Assembly: GCA_014607495.2 (NCBI GenBank)
Contig: CP053153.1
Coordinates: 8,680,001-8,744,000 of the forward strand
Direction: 5' to 3'
Origin: Carposina sasakii
Taxonomy: Eukaryota; Arthropoda; Insecta; Lepidoptera; Carposinidae
Length of the DNA stretch: 64,000 nt
The notes under the pieces are model-generated. The model had not been told where the DNA came from. It saw only the letters and a list, made by a program, of their open reading frames with translations, and did not search any database. Made by a program: the position numbers and the translations under genes. The stretch's first letter is position 1, and the number at the start of each line of letters is the position of its first letter. Positions 54,901 through 64,000 of this stretch are shown in pieces.

Positions 54901-57900
54901 GCGTCCCGCAGTCTCGGATAAAAAATTAAGTCTGCGGTCACTAAACCGCCTACCCAACGTGGTGACTATGGGCAAGACCCCCCTATGGCAGTAGCCTTGT
55001 TGCGTGCCCTGGGGAGGCCTAAGTCCAGCAATGGACTGTCATAGGCTGTAGTAATAAATTACCTGTCTCTACGCGAACTACGCCGTGGACTGGCGCTGCC
55101 TGACGAATCGCGATTAGATCGGTAGTGACGCTTCTTATGCGATGACGTACGCTTCTTGATACTGCCACCTATAGAACATAGTTTATTATGTACAAAACGA
55201 AATATATTATAAATGCTGATGCGTGGTTTTATAAGAATGCTGGGTTCCCACGTTGCGTGATTTTACGGATCGTATACAGACACGCATGTAACATGGCCTC
55301 GTAAACGTGACGGACATGTCTGCATTACTACGGACGATACTCTTTCCACGGTACGTCGGTGTGTGCTGGTCCACGTCCGTCCGTAATATCACTATCTAGA
55401 ATACATTTCCTTCTGTGCGTGTCGTAATACCCGACCAAGGAACTCGGGTACTCACTCAGGCAATAAGCTAGCAACTTGTCATTATCCGCGCTTAACGTGG
55501 CTGTAGGATTTTTTTTTTCTTTCTCATTATTTTTTTATTCTTTATTGTACACAGACATTTTATATAGAAAAGCATTTTACATTGACATTAGATTTCCTTT
55601 ATGATCCTACAATTCTAGCCACCCCATTTCGGGACGGAAACACAGCCGTGTCTATATTATATTGTATACCTACCAGTTGATATTCAAACAACTAAAACCT
55701 GATTGAAATAAAAAACGAATTAACTAACTAACTAGGTTTTACAGTTACATTTGGGAAACTAAAAGTTTATAAACATTTAAAAGGTTAACTTACGTGAAGA
55801 CGCAGAGGATGATCGTCGTTCACTGGACGAATGGCGGCCAGTCTTCGCTGCTGGCTTCTCTGCGTCTTTCTTGTCCACTTCAGATGACCTGGAGATGAAC
55901 ACGTTAAGGTCGCTAATTAACCAATGAAGGGAGGGGGAGGAATGGGAAAATTTATACTTGTATAGATACTAGCAGTCGCCCGGGACTTCTTCTGCTTGAG
56001 GGGCATTGCACCCGTTTGTATGCGAACATAGTGTATACTATGTTCCTCTCTCTTATCTATTAAAAATAATCACGCATCAAAATTAGTTGCGCAGTTTTCA
56101 AAATGTAAGCATACATTGGGACAGACAGACAGCGAGACAACTTTGTTTTATAATATGTAGTGATTAATACTTAAATAATGAAGCTTTGAATACCGAAAGA
56201 AAAAAATCCCTATAATTTTCATGTAAACGTACTAATAATTGATAATAAATGGAACGGAAAAAATAATCAATATACAGAAATATATATAAAGGGTCCCATG
56301 AGTAAACATAAAACAAACATAAGTCCTTACTTCACTTCAGGTGACGCCGATCTGGACTTGGCTTTAGTTTCTTCCGGCTTCTCAGCATTGTCAACATCAA
56401 TGGTTTCAGTGGAGTCCACGACTGCCTCGTTATCTTCTACCTTTGGTACTTCCTGCACCTCCTCTTTCTCTTCATTCTTCTCTGGGGACTTGCCATTTTC
56501 TATGACAAAAGACATGCCTTGTTAATCTTTAAACCCCTTTCACACGACACAATCTAATTTGCCAATGAAATTGTTGGAATAATTGGATTTTCCATCCACA
56601 TACTAAACAAACAGTGACTTTCAATTACATTTTCAATCCTAGTGCTACAATGTGGGCAATCTTACAAATCTAATCAAATTGCATGTAAAATTTTATAGTA
56701 TGGGAGGGGTATTATAGGAATAAGCTATTTTATACCACTCTATGTGTTTTTTACCTTTAGGTTCAGGCTTGGCCTCCTCCACATTATTCTTGATGGGACT
56801 GCTTCTGTCTCGACTGCGACGCCTGGACCGCTTCGGGCTGCCTCCATTGCGATGCCTACATACAAAATTATTATACATATATAGTCATATCTCTATAATA
56901 ATTTAATTTCATCAGATATTATACAGGGTGTAACAGAAAGGGTATGTTAAGCGAAAAGCTATGTAAATAGCCCACTATAGAGAACCTACTCACAAAATTT
57001 TAGACTCCAAATCACATATTTATTTTACAAGATTGTATGAACATTCCTGAGTTGTTTAGGAATTCTCCATACTATCTGGAAAATAAACTTGTGAATTCGA
57101 GTCTGAAATTTTGTGGGTAGGTCCCTTTTAGTGGGTTATTTATATATATATTCGCTTAACACATTCAGTGCCGGCGACTACGTATTTGCGTCTTCTAGGC
57201 CTTTTAGATATGCCGGCGACGCTTATTTGCGTCGTCGCACTAGGCGTTGACCTGATGTCGGCATGCTTAGAAAACTGCCGGCAGCGAATGTGTTAACATA
57301 CCCCTTTTGTTACACCCTGTATATTTCGCCAGTCCAATTACACTTGAACAAGGGCAAATAAACTTGACATCAATATATTATATTGCAAATATTATTCAGT
57401 ATGTCATGCCATCCGTCACCTGTTACTCATTAAATTTATACTTTACTAGCGGCCGCCCACAACTTTGTTCGCGTAAGGGGGTATTGCACCCGTGCGAAGC
57501 CAGGGCGTGTCCCTAGTTATACATATAAACTTTCCTCTTCTCTTGAATCACTATATCTATTTGAAATCCGTTGCGTAGTTTTAAAGATCTAAGTGTAGGC
57601 ACAGACAGCGGGAAACGACTTTATTATATACTAGTGACCCGCCCTCGCTTCGCTTCGGTAAATATCCTCTAAAATTTGGAATTCCCGTTTGTCCCGTTCC
57701 CGTGGGAATATCGGAAAATATGTTCTCAGTGCTTCCTTACACTCCCTACCGAATATACCTGTCATATTGCATCTCTATATGTGATGTGGTTTTCGTAAAA
57801 ACTTGAAATTCCTGTTTGTGCCGTTCCCATGGGAATTTCGGGAAACCCGTTCTTAATGGTCTTAATACGCCCTAACAAACGTGCACACCAAATTTCATCT

Positions 57901-60900
57901 GTGTACATACGCCAAACGGTTTATTTTTATACTTATTGAATAAGCTATCCGGTACAGTGAAAATTTCGGTAAAAATTTGGAATTCCCGTCTGCCCCGTCC
58001 CATGGGAATTTCTGGAAATCCGTTCTTAGTGCTCTCTAAGACCCCCTAACGAACATACACACGAAATTTTATCTTATTTGGCGGAAAAGCTGGAGGTGAG
58101 TGAGTGCATTTTACTTGTGAAATTAAAAATTTATTTATATCTGTCCGTTTCTTCGTGGGCTCATGTAGGTATGTTTTTTTTGCAATTCTTTTTGATTTTG
58201 ACAAATTTTACACTCGTTTTGCGAATTTTTCCGACGTTACCATACAACATCATTATCATCCATCATAAATTCAGAAATCATCAGTATTGGCTGTATGGAT
58301 GCTGTATTCCTTATGCCCTTTCTTCAGGATAAAAAAAAAATTGTCATGTTGTGTCATGTCATCTGTACATTACAGAATAATAAATTCCCCAGAACCCGTG
58401 ATCACGCACACTTTTGAAGCAACTTTTAGTAGGTTAAATTTTTACAACGTATTTATAATCCCCAGAACCCGTGATCACGCACACTTTTGAAGCAACTTTT
58501 AGTAGGTCAAATTTTTACAACCTATTTACTGTATCTAAAAAACTGATACTATTTTATCGATTTGGCAATAATCGGCGGGTAAGAAGAGCGGAAGATGCGG
58601 GATTTTTGACTCGTTTTTGCTTCACTACCCGGAATACATCTGTCATTGAGGACTCCTTCTGGGGACTTGTTATTCTATGGTGTATGTCAAACATATACCT
58701 CCGTGCGTCAAATAATTTTAAAAAATTGTATTTAATTCATATTTATTCCAGCCCAGTGGAAATTATGCGAAACCCTATAGCCTATAATCATCCAGGTCCA
58801 ATAAGGATTCTAACTGTGGAAGAATTTTTGAAATCGGTCCAGTAGTTTCGGAGCCTATTCGCTGCAAATAAACAAACAATCAAAGTTTACCTCTTTATAA
58901 TATTAGTATAGATATATTTATGTGGCGATGACCTGTGACGATAACATAATCGTGCAATACATTAGCATTGTACAGTGTGTCCATTTAGAATAATCCTATG
59001 CCTTATTTCGGAACTAACATCTTTTATATTATTTTGCACTGACACAGATAATGTAAACACGCACATAGTCACTAGCACCGCCATCCAAAGGAACTATACG
59101 GTGAAAGTTGATATCTAAAATCTTTGTCACGTAATAAGCTCGCCTTTGTATTTTTAATATTATTATCTTTTAAAGCCACGGTTGGATGCAGGCTGCTTCC
59201 GACCGGTCGGAATGGAGGTTGTTGGGGGAGGCCTATGTTCAGCAGTGGACTTCCCAGGGCTGAGAATGATGATGAATAATGTTTTCTGTGTGTACAATAA
59301 AGAATATGAATATCTTACTTCCTGTCACCGGAGCGGTCGCGCGAGCGTTCCCGCGAGCGGCGCCGCTCGCGCGAGCGTCGGCGATCACGCGAACGCGAGC
59401 GCGTGCGCGAACGACGACGGTCCTTCTCCTTTTCCTTGTCCTTGGCTTGCTCTTCCTGTAACAAGTAATCAGACATTGGTAATGTTCACACTACTTTATG
59501 TATGTTTTGCATATATTTGAGTCAGCATAACTTTGATGCTGATCATCGAGGGATACCGGGAATATTTCTCTAATTGTGTCCCATTTACATATTTAGCGAT
59601 ACTTGCACCAAGTGATTAATCACATACAATTTTAACAACATTTTGTTTGTACATACACAAAATATGAAACAGTACCTTTACTTACCAGTTGTATGTATCC
59701 TAATCCAATCATACAGGTATGTTTTAAGCGATTACAATTTAGTTGCCCTAATCCTATTGTTAGCTTTGCCAGTACAAATAACCTTCTTCATAATATTACA
59801 TGCTTACCAGTCTCTTCTTGATTTCTTCTTTCTTCTGCTGAGTGAATGCTTCAGGTATACCATTCTCGCTGGCCTGAGCACTCAACAGTAGCTCCCACAG
59901 TTCTCCCATGAAGACTCGAGCGTTCTTCCCATTCAAGAATCCGGTCAGATTGATCTGCATTTTCTTTGGGCAAGGGAACTAGGAAAGGAAAAGGGTGGGA
60001 AAGATAACAATTATCATTTAGTAACATTTTCAACTGTCACAAAACCTCTAAATAATCATTCCTATAAAGAGACTAGAGACCTATTTTTGAAAAGTATCTT
60101 TGCAATCAAAACAGTATCATTTTCGATTTCATCCACAATGTACAAAAACGTTTTGGAGAAATAAATAAATATAATAAAAAAATTACATCGAAAAGCTGCT
60201 ACGAGGCGCCGGTAGGGGTTCTTAAAAAACGTCGTAACAAGAACAGCAAAGAGTTGACTCGTGTAGGGAAGCTGGTACTAATCTATGTACATCGAAATGA
60301 TTAGTTTTCCCGGCGAGTCCGCAGGCAGGCGGGCGAGGCGCCGCGGCTCCGCCGCCGGCCGCGGTTGCTCGAAGCCCGCCGCCCGGAGGCCGCCGCCACT
60401 TCTTCACACTTCCGTCTTCTCTGAAGCATCTGTAAGGGTTTTGCGGACATCCATATTATGCTGAACTCAAGTCCTAAACGAAACTTCCCTACAACGAGTC
60501 AAGTCTACCTCGTAACAACTTTCACAACAGATTTAGTTTGATATTCGTTTTATTTTGGACATCGCCTCCATTTAATTAGCTGTATTGAGTTAGCATTGTT
60601 TAAGTATTTGATTTCCCCGTAAATACCGATTGAGTATGCTAAGGGCCTCCGAAAGAGTGAAGTGGCGGGCGCTGGCTGCGGGCGACGGCTGGCGGCGGCT
60701 GCGTCGGCGCTCTAGCCGGAGAAGACCATAAAAATATCCATACGCAATCAATATACATTTGACAATAAACTTCGATTGCAGTTTCTTTAACACAGCTTAC
60801 AAACACCGGTCATAAACACTATGGGACCCTAAACCGTGCTTTTCAATAACCACACTATAAAGAAACTGCAATGATTACATTTTGGTATAATAATGTGTAC

Positions 60901-63055
60901 AATAGTGATCATAAAACATATAGCCACCTTCTCCTCTAGTTGATTGTTGACATAGTCTATGACAACATCATCTTCAAGGTTGAGGATTTCGGTGATCTTC
61001 TTTGTGATCCAGGGCTTCAGGACATCCAGCTTCACCTTGGACATGTCCACCTAAAAGCAGATAATTTAAGTATTTGATGGATGACTGAAGAGGGCCATAT
61101 TTTTTTTCTGAATTTATTAGTTCAATTTAAACTTCTTCCATCATAATATTGTGTTGATGTCATCATCCTTATTATGGTGTAGAAATTTATAACAGTGTGT
61201 ACTAATTACTAACTAGGCAATATACCCTAGATTATAAATTTGAGACATGGAATCCTGTTTGTGTGGAACTATGTATGTATATGAAAAAATAATAATGGAT
61301 TTGGCCCTCAGCCTGACTTCAGATGGAATTTTATCAAATTAGTAGATTTTTATTAGAATTGTTTAGTTTTTAACTTATATGTGAGGAGCTGGCGAACAGA
61401 ACCGGACTTGTCCACTACTATTCAAAAGATGTTTTTTTTTAGAATCGTGATGTCTTGACCTAGTTTCGTCGATCCCTGTTAATATTTTCACCCAAAACCG
61501 GCTAGAAGTAAGGCTAAAAAAGGCTTAAAAAACTAAATTTTCATACAAAACCGGACTAGTCCAATATCCAACACAAAGATTTTAAAAAAAAATATTTTTT
61601 CATTCTAAAGCGAACTTGTCCTGTAATGTATTTATTTCATCAACACATTTTCAATCAAAACAGGAAATGTCTAACAAAAACGAAACACGCAGTTTTAAGT
61701 TTTAAGTTTTACGTCTTTTTGCAGATGGATGCGGAGGGCAAAATAAAAATTCCCACGTAATACATACATTAATCTTTTGGCTCAAAAATCATGCGCCTTC
61801 TAATCTCGATAAAATTATAGTGACTTTTCCTGTACGAGGGCACAGTTATTTGCCTGCAGATCGAGTCTTTGGCAGGGTTGAGAAAGATTTACGAAAAAAG
61901 CCTTTATTACTCAGACCCCAAGAATATCATGAAATTTATGCTAAGCATGGCAAAGTCAAGGTTCTCTCTGAGGATTGGAATTTATTCGACATAAAAGGGC
62001 TGGAAACTCATTACAAAAAACTGGAATGTATTCGTGATGCCAAAAGGGTTATAATTAAAAAACGAATAGAAAACCAGGTTGACTCCGAAGTTACTCAAAC
62101 TCGAAGTCGTGGTCGTGGTTCTAGACGAGGCCGTGGCAGAGGCGCTTGTAATACAACGCCTTCACTAACGCACTTTATGTGCGGTGTTAAAAGTTTAAAT
62201 AACTATAACAATGACGAAGATACTGTGCCTTATACGAACATTCTTAAGCAGGGAGTAAACCATCCATCACTACTTCGAAGAATGCCTTCAGTAAACGAGA
62301 TTAAACCTCAAAAGAAGAAAGACGTTGAGCGTATTTTGGTAACGCAGTTTGGTGATGACTGGGCTGAGCATCCAGAAATGGAATGGTATAAAGAGATAAT
62401 ACAGACTGCGTCTAGATCTACAGATACCATTGAGATTGATGAAGAAGGTGAACGTGATGACGTTGACAATTGCGAATGTCTGGAAGTAGATTTAACGGAA
62501 GTTGTTATCTGATTTTTTTTTGGAAAAAAAAATACAATAAACCTTTTAGATCTATAATTTTGTTTTAATTTTAAATTCCTCTTTTATACAAAACCGGATT
62601 TGTCCGATACTAACAAAACCGAACTTGTCACACGTTTGCAGTCACAACCGGATAAGTTCACCTTTTTCAAACAAAACCGGTTTAGTCCATTTTTATTTCT
62701 TGAATAAGTTCCAGAATATAGAAGTAAATTAAAAATAGGTACCTCATGCAATAATAGAACTAATACACCGACATATTCTAATGCAATGTAATACTATTAG
62801 TCTCCTTCATATACTGATATTAGTTTTTTAGCTACCGTGTAAAATTTATTTTCGTGGACTAATCCGGTTTTGTTCGCCAGCTCCTCATGTATACCTATTT
62901 AGCCTCAATTTTTTGGATTATAAATAACCAATGTGATAGTCAAAAATTCTAGGTTACATATTTACCTGTTGGGTCAAGCAGTCTCCAAACTTCATTTGTT
63001 TCATTAGCTTCTTCTCCTTGTCACTGAAGCGTGTATCCTGCTCCGTGCTGGTTCC
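46370..63055 (-). CDS. SRRM1: SRRM1 (SRm160) splicing coactivator, 13 exons, first exon missing
   Basis: Minus-strand exons in order are 63055-62966, 61050-60928, 59978-59808, 59455-59319, 56855-56755, 56499-56331, 55888-55794, 55168-55063, 53920-53798, 53221-53147, 48901-48770, 48060-47942 and 47724-46370. All have GT-AG borders and matching phases, and together give 931 codons plus stop. Only the short first exon (about 7 residues in known orthologues) lies outside. The first three carry the PWI nucleic-acid-binding domain (KPWITKKITEILNLEDD, INLTGFLNGKNA, FMGELW). The next nine are rich in RS/RE dipeptides. The last is a Lys/Ser/Glu-rich tail ending EDLEKKLRERALKSMKKQ, which matches the conserved C-terminus of the family. 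SRRM1 is a nuclear SR-related protein that promotes splicing and 3'-end processing. Homology is clear at both ends, and I am confident in the call. Confidence 0.95.
48194..48300 (-). repeat. Partial copy of the TTAA-flanked MITE
   Basis: TTAACACGTTTGCTGCCGAC, then TTAACATGCCGACATCAGTT and CAACGCCTAATGCC, match the reverse complement of the nested MITE at 57160-57292. Only one end is clear. It lies in the SRRM1 intron between the exons at 48060 and 48770. Confidence 0.6.
48952..49069. mobile_element. 118-bp hairpin MITE just upstream of an SRRM1 exon
   Basis: TTTTCCAAACGTCAGATAGC and its inverse GCTATCTGACGTTTGGAAAA bound this element. Inner parts ATGCTGTCTTTCTC and GAGACAGCAT also pair. It lies about 50 bp upstream of the acceptor of the exon ending at 48901, on the side where the branch point would be. 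Confidence 0.75.
49657..52193 (+). mobile_element. hAT-type transposon, 2.5 kb, in an SRRM1 intron
   Basis: The ends carry the inverted motif AGGGTTCGAA (left AAGGTTCGAAG, right TTTCGAACCCTGG). They are followed by pairing AT-rich subterminal repeats built on GATAATTATC. Candidate 8-bp duplications CTGTGGAA (49649-49656) and CTGTAGAA (52194-52201) differ by one base, the length expected for hAT. The interior encodes a BED-finger transposase. It is antisense to SRRM1. Confidence 0.75.
49992..51956 (+). CDS. hAT-like transposase with BED zinc finger, 616 aa, two exons
   Basis: Exon 1 (49992-50241) ends CCA|GTAAGT and exon 2 (50356-51956) starts after TTTTTCAG. The phase-1 join restores one frame of 616 codons. 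Residues 1-50 form a BED-type finger: WDKYDCIRTKNSGMWAKCRK, then CKKE and a KHSAIC end. The central region has VTDDAANVQEMRNELSRQ and YGCSAHILNLLAKDLE, motifs seen in the RNase H-like core of hAT transposases, with the Asp of TDDA a plausible catalytic residue. The C-terminus is Ser/Thr/Pro-rich. No frame breaks, so it may be intact. Exact hAT subgroup not assigned. Confidence 0.78.
52815..52905 (+). mobile_element. tRNA-derived SINE
   Basis: The head GACCCGGTAGCTCAGTTGGT and B box GTGAGTTCAAGTCTCACTCG are followed by GGTGATTTTTTTTTCATTTC. Closest in structure to 26622-26725. It looks more tRNA-like than the others in its first 20 bases, but has no complete cloverleaf that I could draw. Confidence 0.7.
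53147..59455 (-). CDS. SRRM1: SRRM1 exons encoding the RS/RE-rich middle region
   Basis: Exons 59319-59455, 56755-56855, 56331-56499, 55794-55888, 55063-55168, 53798-53920 and 53147-53221. The encoded segments alternate between Arg/Ser blocks (RRRSRTRSRSRDRRRSRERR, SPKRSRRRSRDRSSP, RERERERERE) and an acidic low-complexity stretch (NGKSPEKNEEKEEVQEVPKV to DNAEKPEET). Arg-Ser repeats are phosphorylated in SR-related proteins and direct them to nuclear speckles. Acceptor strength varies, and the exon at 53221 has a weak 'aatgttgaag' acceptor. Confidence 0.88.
53942..54175 (+). repeat. Dispersed repeat, complete-looking copy
   Basis: Begins ATCCTACTAATATAAACGCG, runs through GGATGGATGTTTGTTACTCT and ACTTTTTATCCCGGGAAAAT, and ends CTGCAGTCCACGCGGACAAA. 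It begins about 20 bp upstream of the SRRM1 exon at 53920 (in the minus-strand sense), close to the acceptor region. It is related to 1236-1576. Confidence 0.65.
54890..55050 (+). repeat. Dispersed repeat, LINE 3'-end type
   Basis: Contains CCGCCTACCCAACGTGGTGA, CTATGGGCAAGACCC, GTGCCCTGGGGAGGCCTAAG and CCAGCAATGGACTG. It ends 13 bp from the SRRM1 exon at 55063. Related pieces are at 26390-26430 and 42636-42722. Confidence 0.55.
55967..56165 (+). repeat. Dispersed repeat relic
   Basis: Contains ACTAGCAGTCGCCCGGGACT and later ACAGACAGACAGCGAGACAA followed by CTTTGTTTTATAATATGTAG. This is the head and tail pattern of a common lepidopteran interspersed repeat; the middle is diverged. A similar head and tail are at 57445-57640. 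Confidence 0.5.
56924..57319. mobile_element. TA-flanked MITE interrupted by a nested MITE
   Basis: Ends CAGGGTGTAACAGAAAGGGT and the inverse ending CCCCTTTTGTTACACCCTG, with TA on each side (56922-56923 and 57320-57321). It belongs to the 34067-34321 family, and without the nested insertion would have nearly the same length. Confidence 0.85.
57160..57292. mobile_element. 133-bp MITE with TTAA target duplication, nested
   Basis: CACATTCAGTGCCGGC at the left is the near-inverse of GCCGGCAGCGAATGTG at the right. TTAA stands at both junctions (57156-57159 and 57293-57296), the signature of piggyBac-type insertion. It is GC-rich and interrupts the host MITE within its GCTTAACATACC motif. A partial relative is at 48194. 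Confidence 0.85.
57445..58085 (+). repeat. Dispersed repeats with a 3-fold imperfect tandem unit
   Basis: The first part (57445-57640) has CTAGCGGCCGCCCACAACTT as head and AGGCACAGACAGCGGGAAAC as tail. From 57641 another head, CTAGTGACCCGCCCTCGCTT, opens a region with three imperfect units built on TTGGAATTCCCGTTTGTCCC and GTTCCCGTGGGAATATCGG, near 57676, 57805 and 57977. Confidence 0.55.
58380..58525 (+). repeat. Two tandem copies of a 75-bp unit
   Basis: A unit with CCCCAGAACCCGTGATCACG, CACACTTTTGAAGCAACTTT and TAGTAGGTYAAATTTTTACA occurs at about 58388 and 58463. It is part of an SRRM1 intron. Confidence 0.7.
59165..59280 (+). repeat. Dispersed repeat, LINE 3'-end type
   Basis: Contains TTGGATGCAGGCTGCTTCCG, GAATGGAGGTTGTTGGGGGA and GGCCTATGTTCAGCAGTGGA. 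A similar 'gggggaggcccatgctcagc' string is at 27262-27290. It ends about 40 bp before the SRRM1 exon at 59319. Confidence 0.5.
59808..63055 (-). CDS. SRRM1: SRRM1 exons encoding the PWI domain
   Basis: Exon 62966-63055 (90 bp) encodes GTSTEQDTRFSDKEKKLMKQ and MKFGDCLTQQ. Exon 60928-61050 (123 bp) encodes VDMSKVKLDVLKPWITKKIT to NNQLEEK. Exon 59808-59978 (171 bp) encodes FPCPKKMQINLTGFLNGKNA through GELWELLLSAQASENGIPEA to KKEEIKKRL. All three are phase 0 at both ends. The PWI signature tryptophan lies in KPWIT. This fold binds single- and double-stranded nucleic acid and is the most conserved part of the protein. Confidence 0.95.
60301..60429 (-). other. SRRM1: GC-rich patch: candidate alternative SRRM1 exon with stop codon
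   Basis: Within the PWI-region intron (59979-60927) a strongly GC- and CpG-rich patch starts directly after CCCTTACAG on the minus strand. In the phase used by the upstream exon (phase 0) it reads 42 codons, MLQRRRKCEEVAAASGRRAS and onward through RGRRRSRGASP, then TAA (60303-60301). The result would be a PWI-truncated product. No strong donor was seen, and the patch could instead be an intronic CpG island. Kept as a hypothesis. Confidence 0.3.
60590..60730 (-). other. Second GC-rich patch in the same SRRM1 intron
   Basis: On the minus strand CTTCTCCGGCTAG is followed by an R/S-codable stretch (RRRSRRQPSPAASAR in one frame) that runs into AT-rich sequence after about 75 bp. The frame joining the upstream exon differs from the Arg/Ser frame, so coding use is doubtful. 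Confidence 0.2.
61383..62886 (+). mobile_element. 1.5-kb DNA transposon with ATGT duplication and repeated AACCGG motifs
   Basis: The left end GAGGAGCTGGCGAACAGAAC and the inverse right end GTTCGCCAGCTCCTC define the element, with identical ATGT on each side (61379-61382 and 62887-62890). A motif of the form AAAACCGGAYTWGTCC recurs at both subterminal regions (near 61397, 61544, 62590, 62615, 62672 and inverted at 62855), a good candidate for a transposase binding site. It holds one ORF. It is inserted in the SRRM1 intron between the exons at 61050 and 62966. Confidence 0.85.
61820..62512 (+). CDS. DUF7869-like C-terminal fragment of a transposon protein, 230 aa
   Basis: The frame opens TFPVRGHSYLPADRVFGRVE, a motif I associate with the end of DUF7869-type domains in large uncharacterised insect transposon proteins. 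The open frame can be traced upstream through LIFWLKNHAPSNLDKIIV to about 61759, so the true N-terminus is missing. The following part has a basic RG tract (RSRGRGSRRGRGRGA), probably nuclear-localising or nucleic-acid-binding, and an acidic C-terminus (IDEEGERDDVDN). Because the element's ends are complete while most of the expected protein is absent, it looks like an internally deleted, non-autonomous copy. Confidence 0.6.
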   Translation: MTFPVRGHSYLPADRVFGRVEKDLRKKPLLLRPQEYHEIYAKHGKVKVLSEDWNLFDIKGLETHYKKLECIRDAKRVIIKKRIENQVDSEVTQTRSRGRGSRRGRGRGACNTTPSLTHFMCGVKSLNNYNNDEDTVPYTNILKQGVNHPSLLRRMPSVNEIKPQKKKDVERILVTQFGDDWAEHPEMEWYKEIIQTASRSTDTIEIDEEGERDDVDNCECLEVDLTEVVI

Positions 63056-63767
63056 CTAAAGGAATGAACAAACCTATTTTTTATCTGCAACACTAAAAAT
63101 ATTAACACAAATTGCCACCACAATAATAACAAAATAATTTTATGATGGAACCAAATAAAACCAGTAATACAAAAATTGCTTTTGCATCGAAACCTTAGGC
63201 TGCCTTTCCACTAATGTTGCTATGGATGCATTTAATATCCACCAATCAAATTCATTGAAATCAAGGACCAATGACTATGATTGATGAATATAATGCATCT
63301 CTGGTGGAAAGTCAGCCTTAAACTTTGGATAATTTTTAAGTGATGTATCTCTTTCTATTGATGTCAAAAAAAAAACAAGAAGCATGTACATACTCTGTTT
63401 CACTAATTATTAAATTATATTTAAGATTACACATTTGGCGCAAGCAGATCTTAGAGGTTTTTAAATCAAGTAAGTAAAGAAATAGGCATTTCTACATTTC
63501 TTTTGTAATAACAGTCTGTTAAATATTTGTGTATGTACAATAACCAAAAAATAGATCAACTTGCATAAACCCCATTATTCAAGAATTATTTTAAGTGATG
63601 TCAATGTGAGTGCCTCAGCTTATGTCAAAAAGTAACAAACAAACTAGTTACTTGTTCATAAAGGGGATGAAAATATTCCTTGAGTTATGCGCTACATTCA
63701 AATAGGACTTAAAGTGATGTTAGCTAGTCAACTAATATCTGTGTATGTACAATAAATATTACAAAAT
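63056..63767. other. SRRM1 intron 1 sequence, no exon seen
   Basis: AT-rich intron upstream of the first visible SRRM1 exon. I searched it on the minus strand for the expected short first exon with an ATG and a phase-0 donor and found none. The promoter and first exon should lie beyond position 64000. Confidence 0.45.
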
Positions 63768-63912
63768 ATATCGCAGCTTTCATACTATAGGGGCACATCT
63801 CGAAAATATTGTAATTTCGAGTACAAAATCAAAACGCAAACATTTTAAATGCATTTCCCCAACAACATTTTTTTTTTCCAGTTGTGCCCCTATAGTGTGA
63901 AAGCTGCGATAT
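63768..63912. mobile_element. 145-bp MITE with ~30-bp inverted ends
   Basis: ATATCGCAGCTTTCATACTA with TAGGGGCACA is mirrored by TGTGCCCCTATAGTGTGAAA with GCTGCGATAT. The centre is AT-rich and has no ORF. Target duplication not resolved. Confidence 0.8.
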
Positions 63913-64000
63913 TTAAAGTGGTGACAATATCAGTGACTGTACAATATCTATTAAACAACAAGACATAATAAATATCAGGAACTCTTGAGAAATCATAAAT

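Overview
The window is nuclear DNA from an insect, almost certainly a lepidopteran (moth or butterfly). The basis is AT-rich non-coding sequence, short GT-AG introns, several tRNA-derived SINEs and many copies of dispersed repeat types I know from lepidopteran genomes. Bacterial features such as operons or ribosome binding sites are absent. Exon models below were built by eye from splice signals, reading-frame continuity and similarity between copies. No transcript evidence was available.

Region 1 (1-4.3 kb) has no host gene. It holds a decayed LINE 3' end, a 1.85-kb element with inverted ends and internal 41-bp and 134-bp repeats, and a fragment of a transposon seen intact at 34.5-37.0 kb.

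Region 2 (4.3-29.6 kb, + strand) is the most unusual part. It is one gene, open at its 5' end, with at least 48 consecutive small exons of 78-132 bp. Each encodes a Gly/Pro-rich collagen-like module with the signature GGYYPGQPG, and each is phase 1 at both ends. A unique 560-bp last exon follows, encoding a Cys/Pro-rich C-terminal domain. Two exon types (A and B) alternate, and exon-intron pairs are tandemly duplicated as ~690-bp units and larger blocks. Joined, the visible exons give about 1,955 residues with no frameshift. The introns carry LINE, SINE, foldback and tandem-repeat insertions.

Region 3 (29.6-39.8 kb) is intergenic. It contains a 255-bp TA-flanked MITE and an apparently intact 2.56-kb DNA transposon encoding a 557-residue protein with an N-terminal Cys-rich domain.

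Region 4 (39.8-46.3 kb, + strand) is a small gene for a secreted Gly/Tyr-rich protein of 191 residues, probably structural. It has a signal peptide exon and a GY-repeat exon. Its coding intron holds a nearly complete Tc1-type transposon and a foldback element.

Region 5 (46.2 kb to the window end, - strand) is the SRRM1 (SRm160) orthologue, a splicing coactivator with a PWI domain and RS domains. Thirteen exons were found (931 residues), lacking only the first coding exon. It converges on the GY gene with 271 bp between the stop codons. Its introns hold a hAT element, a TTAA-flanked MITE nested in a TA-flanked MITE, a 1.5-kb DUF7869-like element with a 4-bp target duplication, and a GC-rich patch that could be an alternative stop-containing exon.
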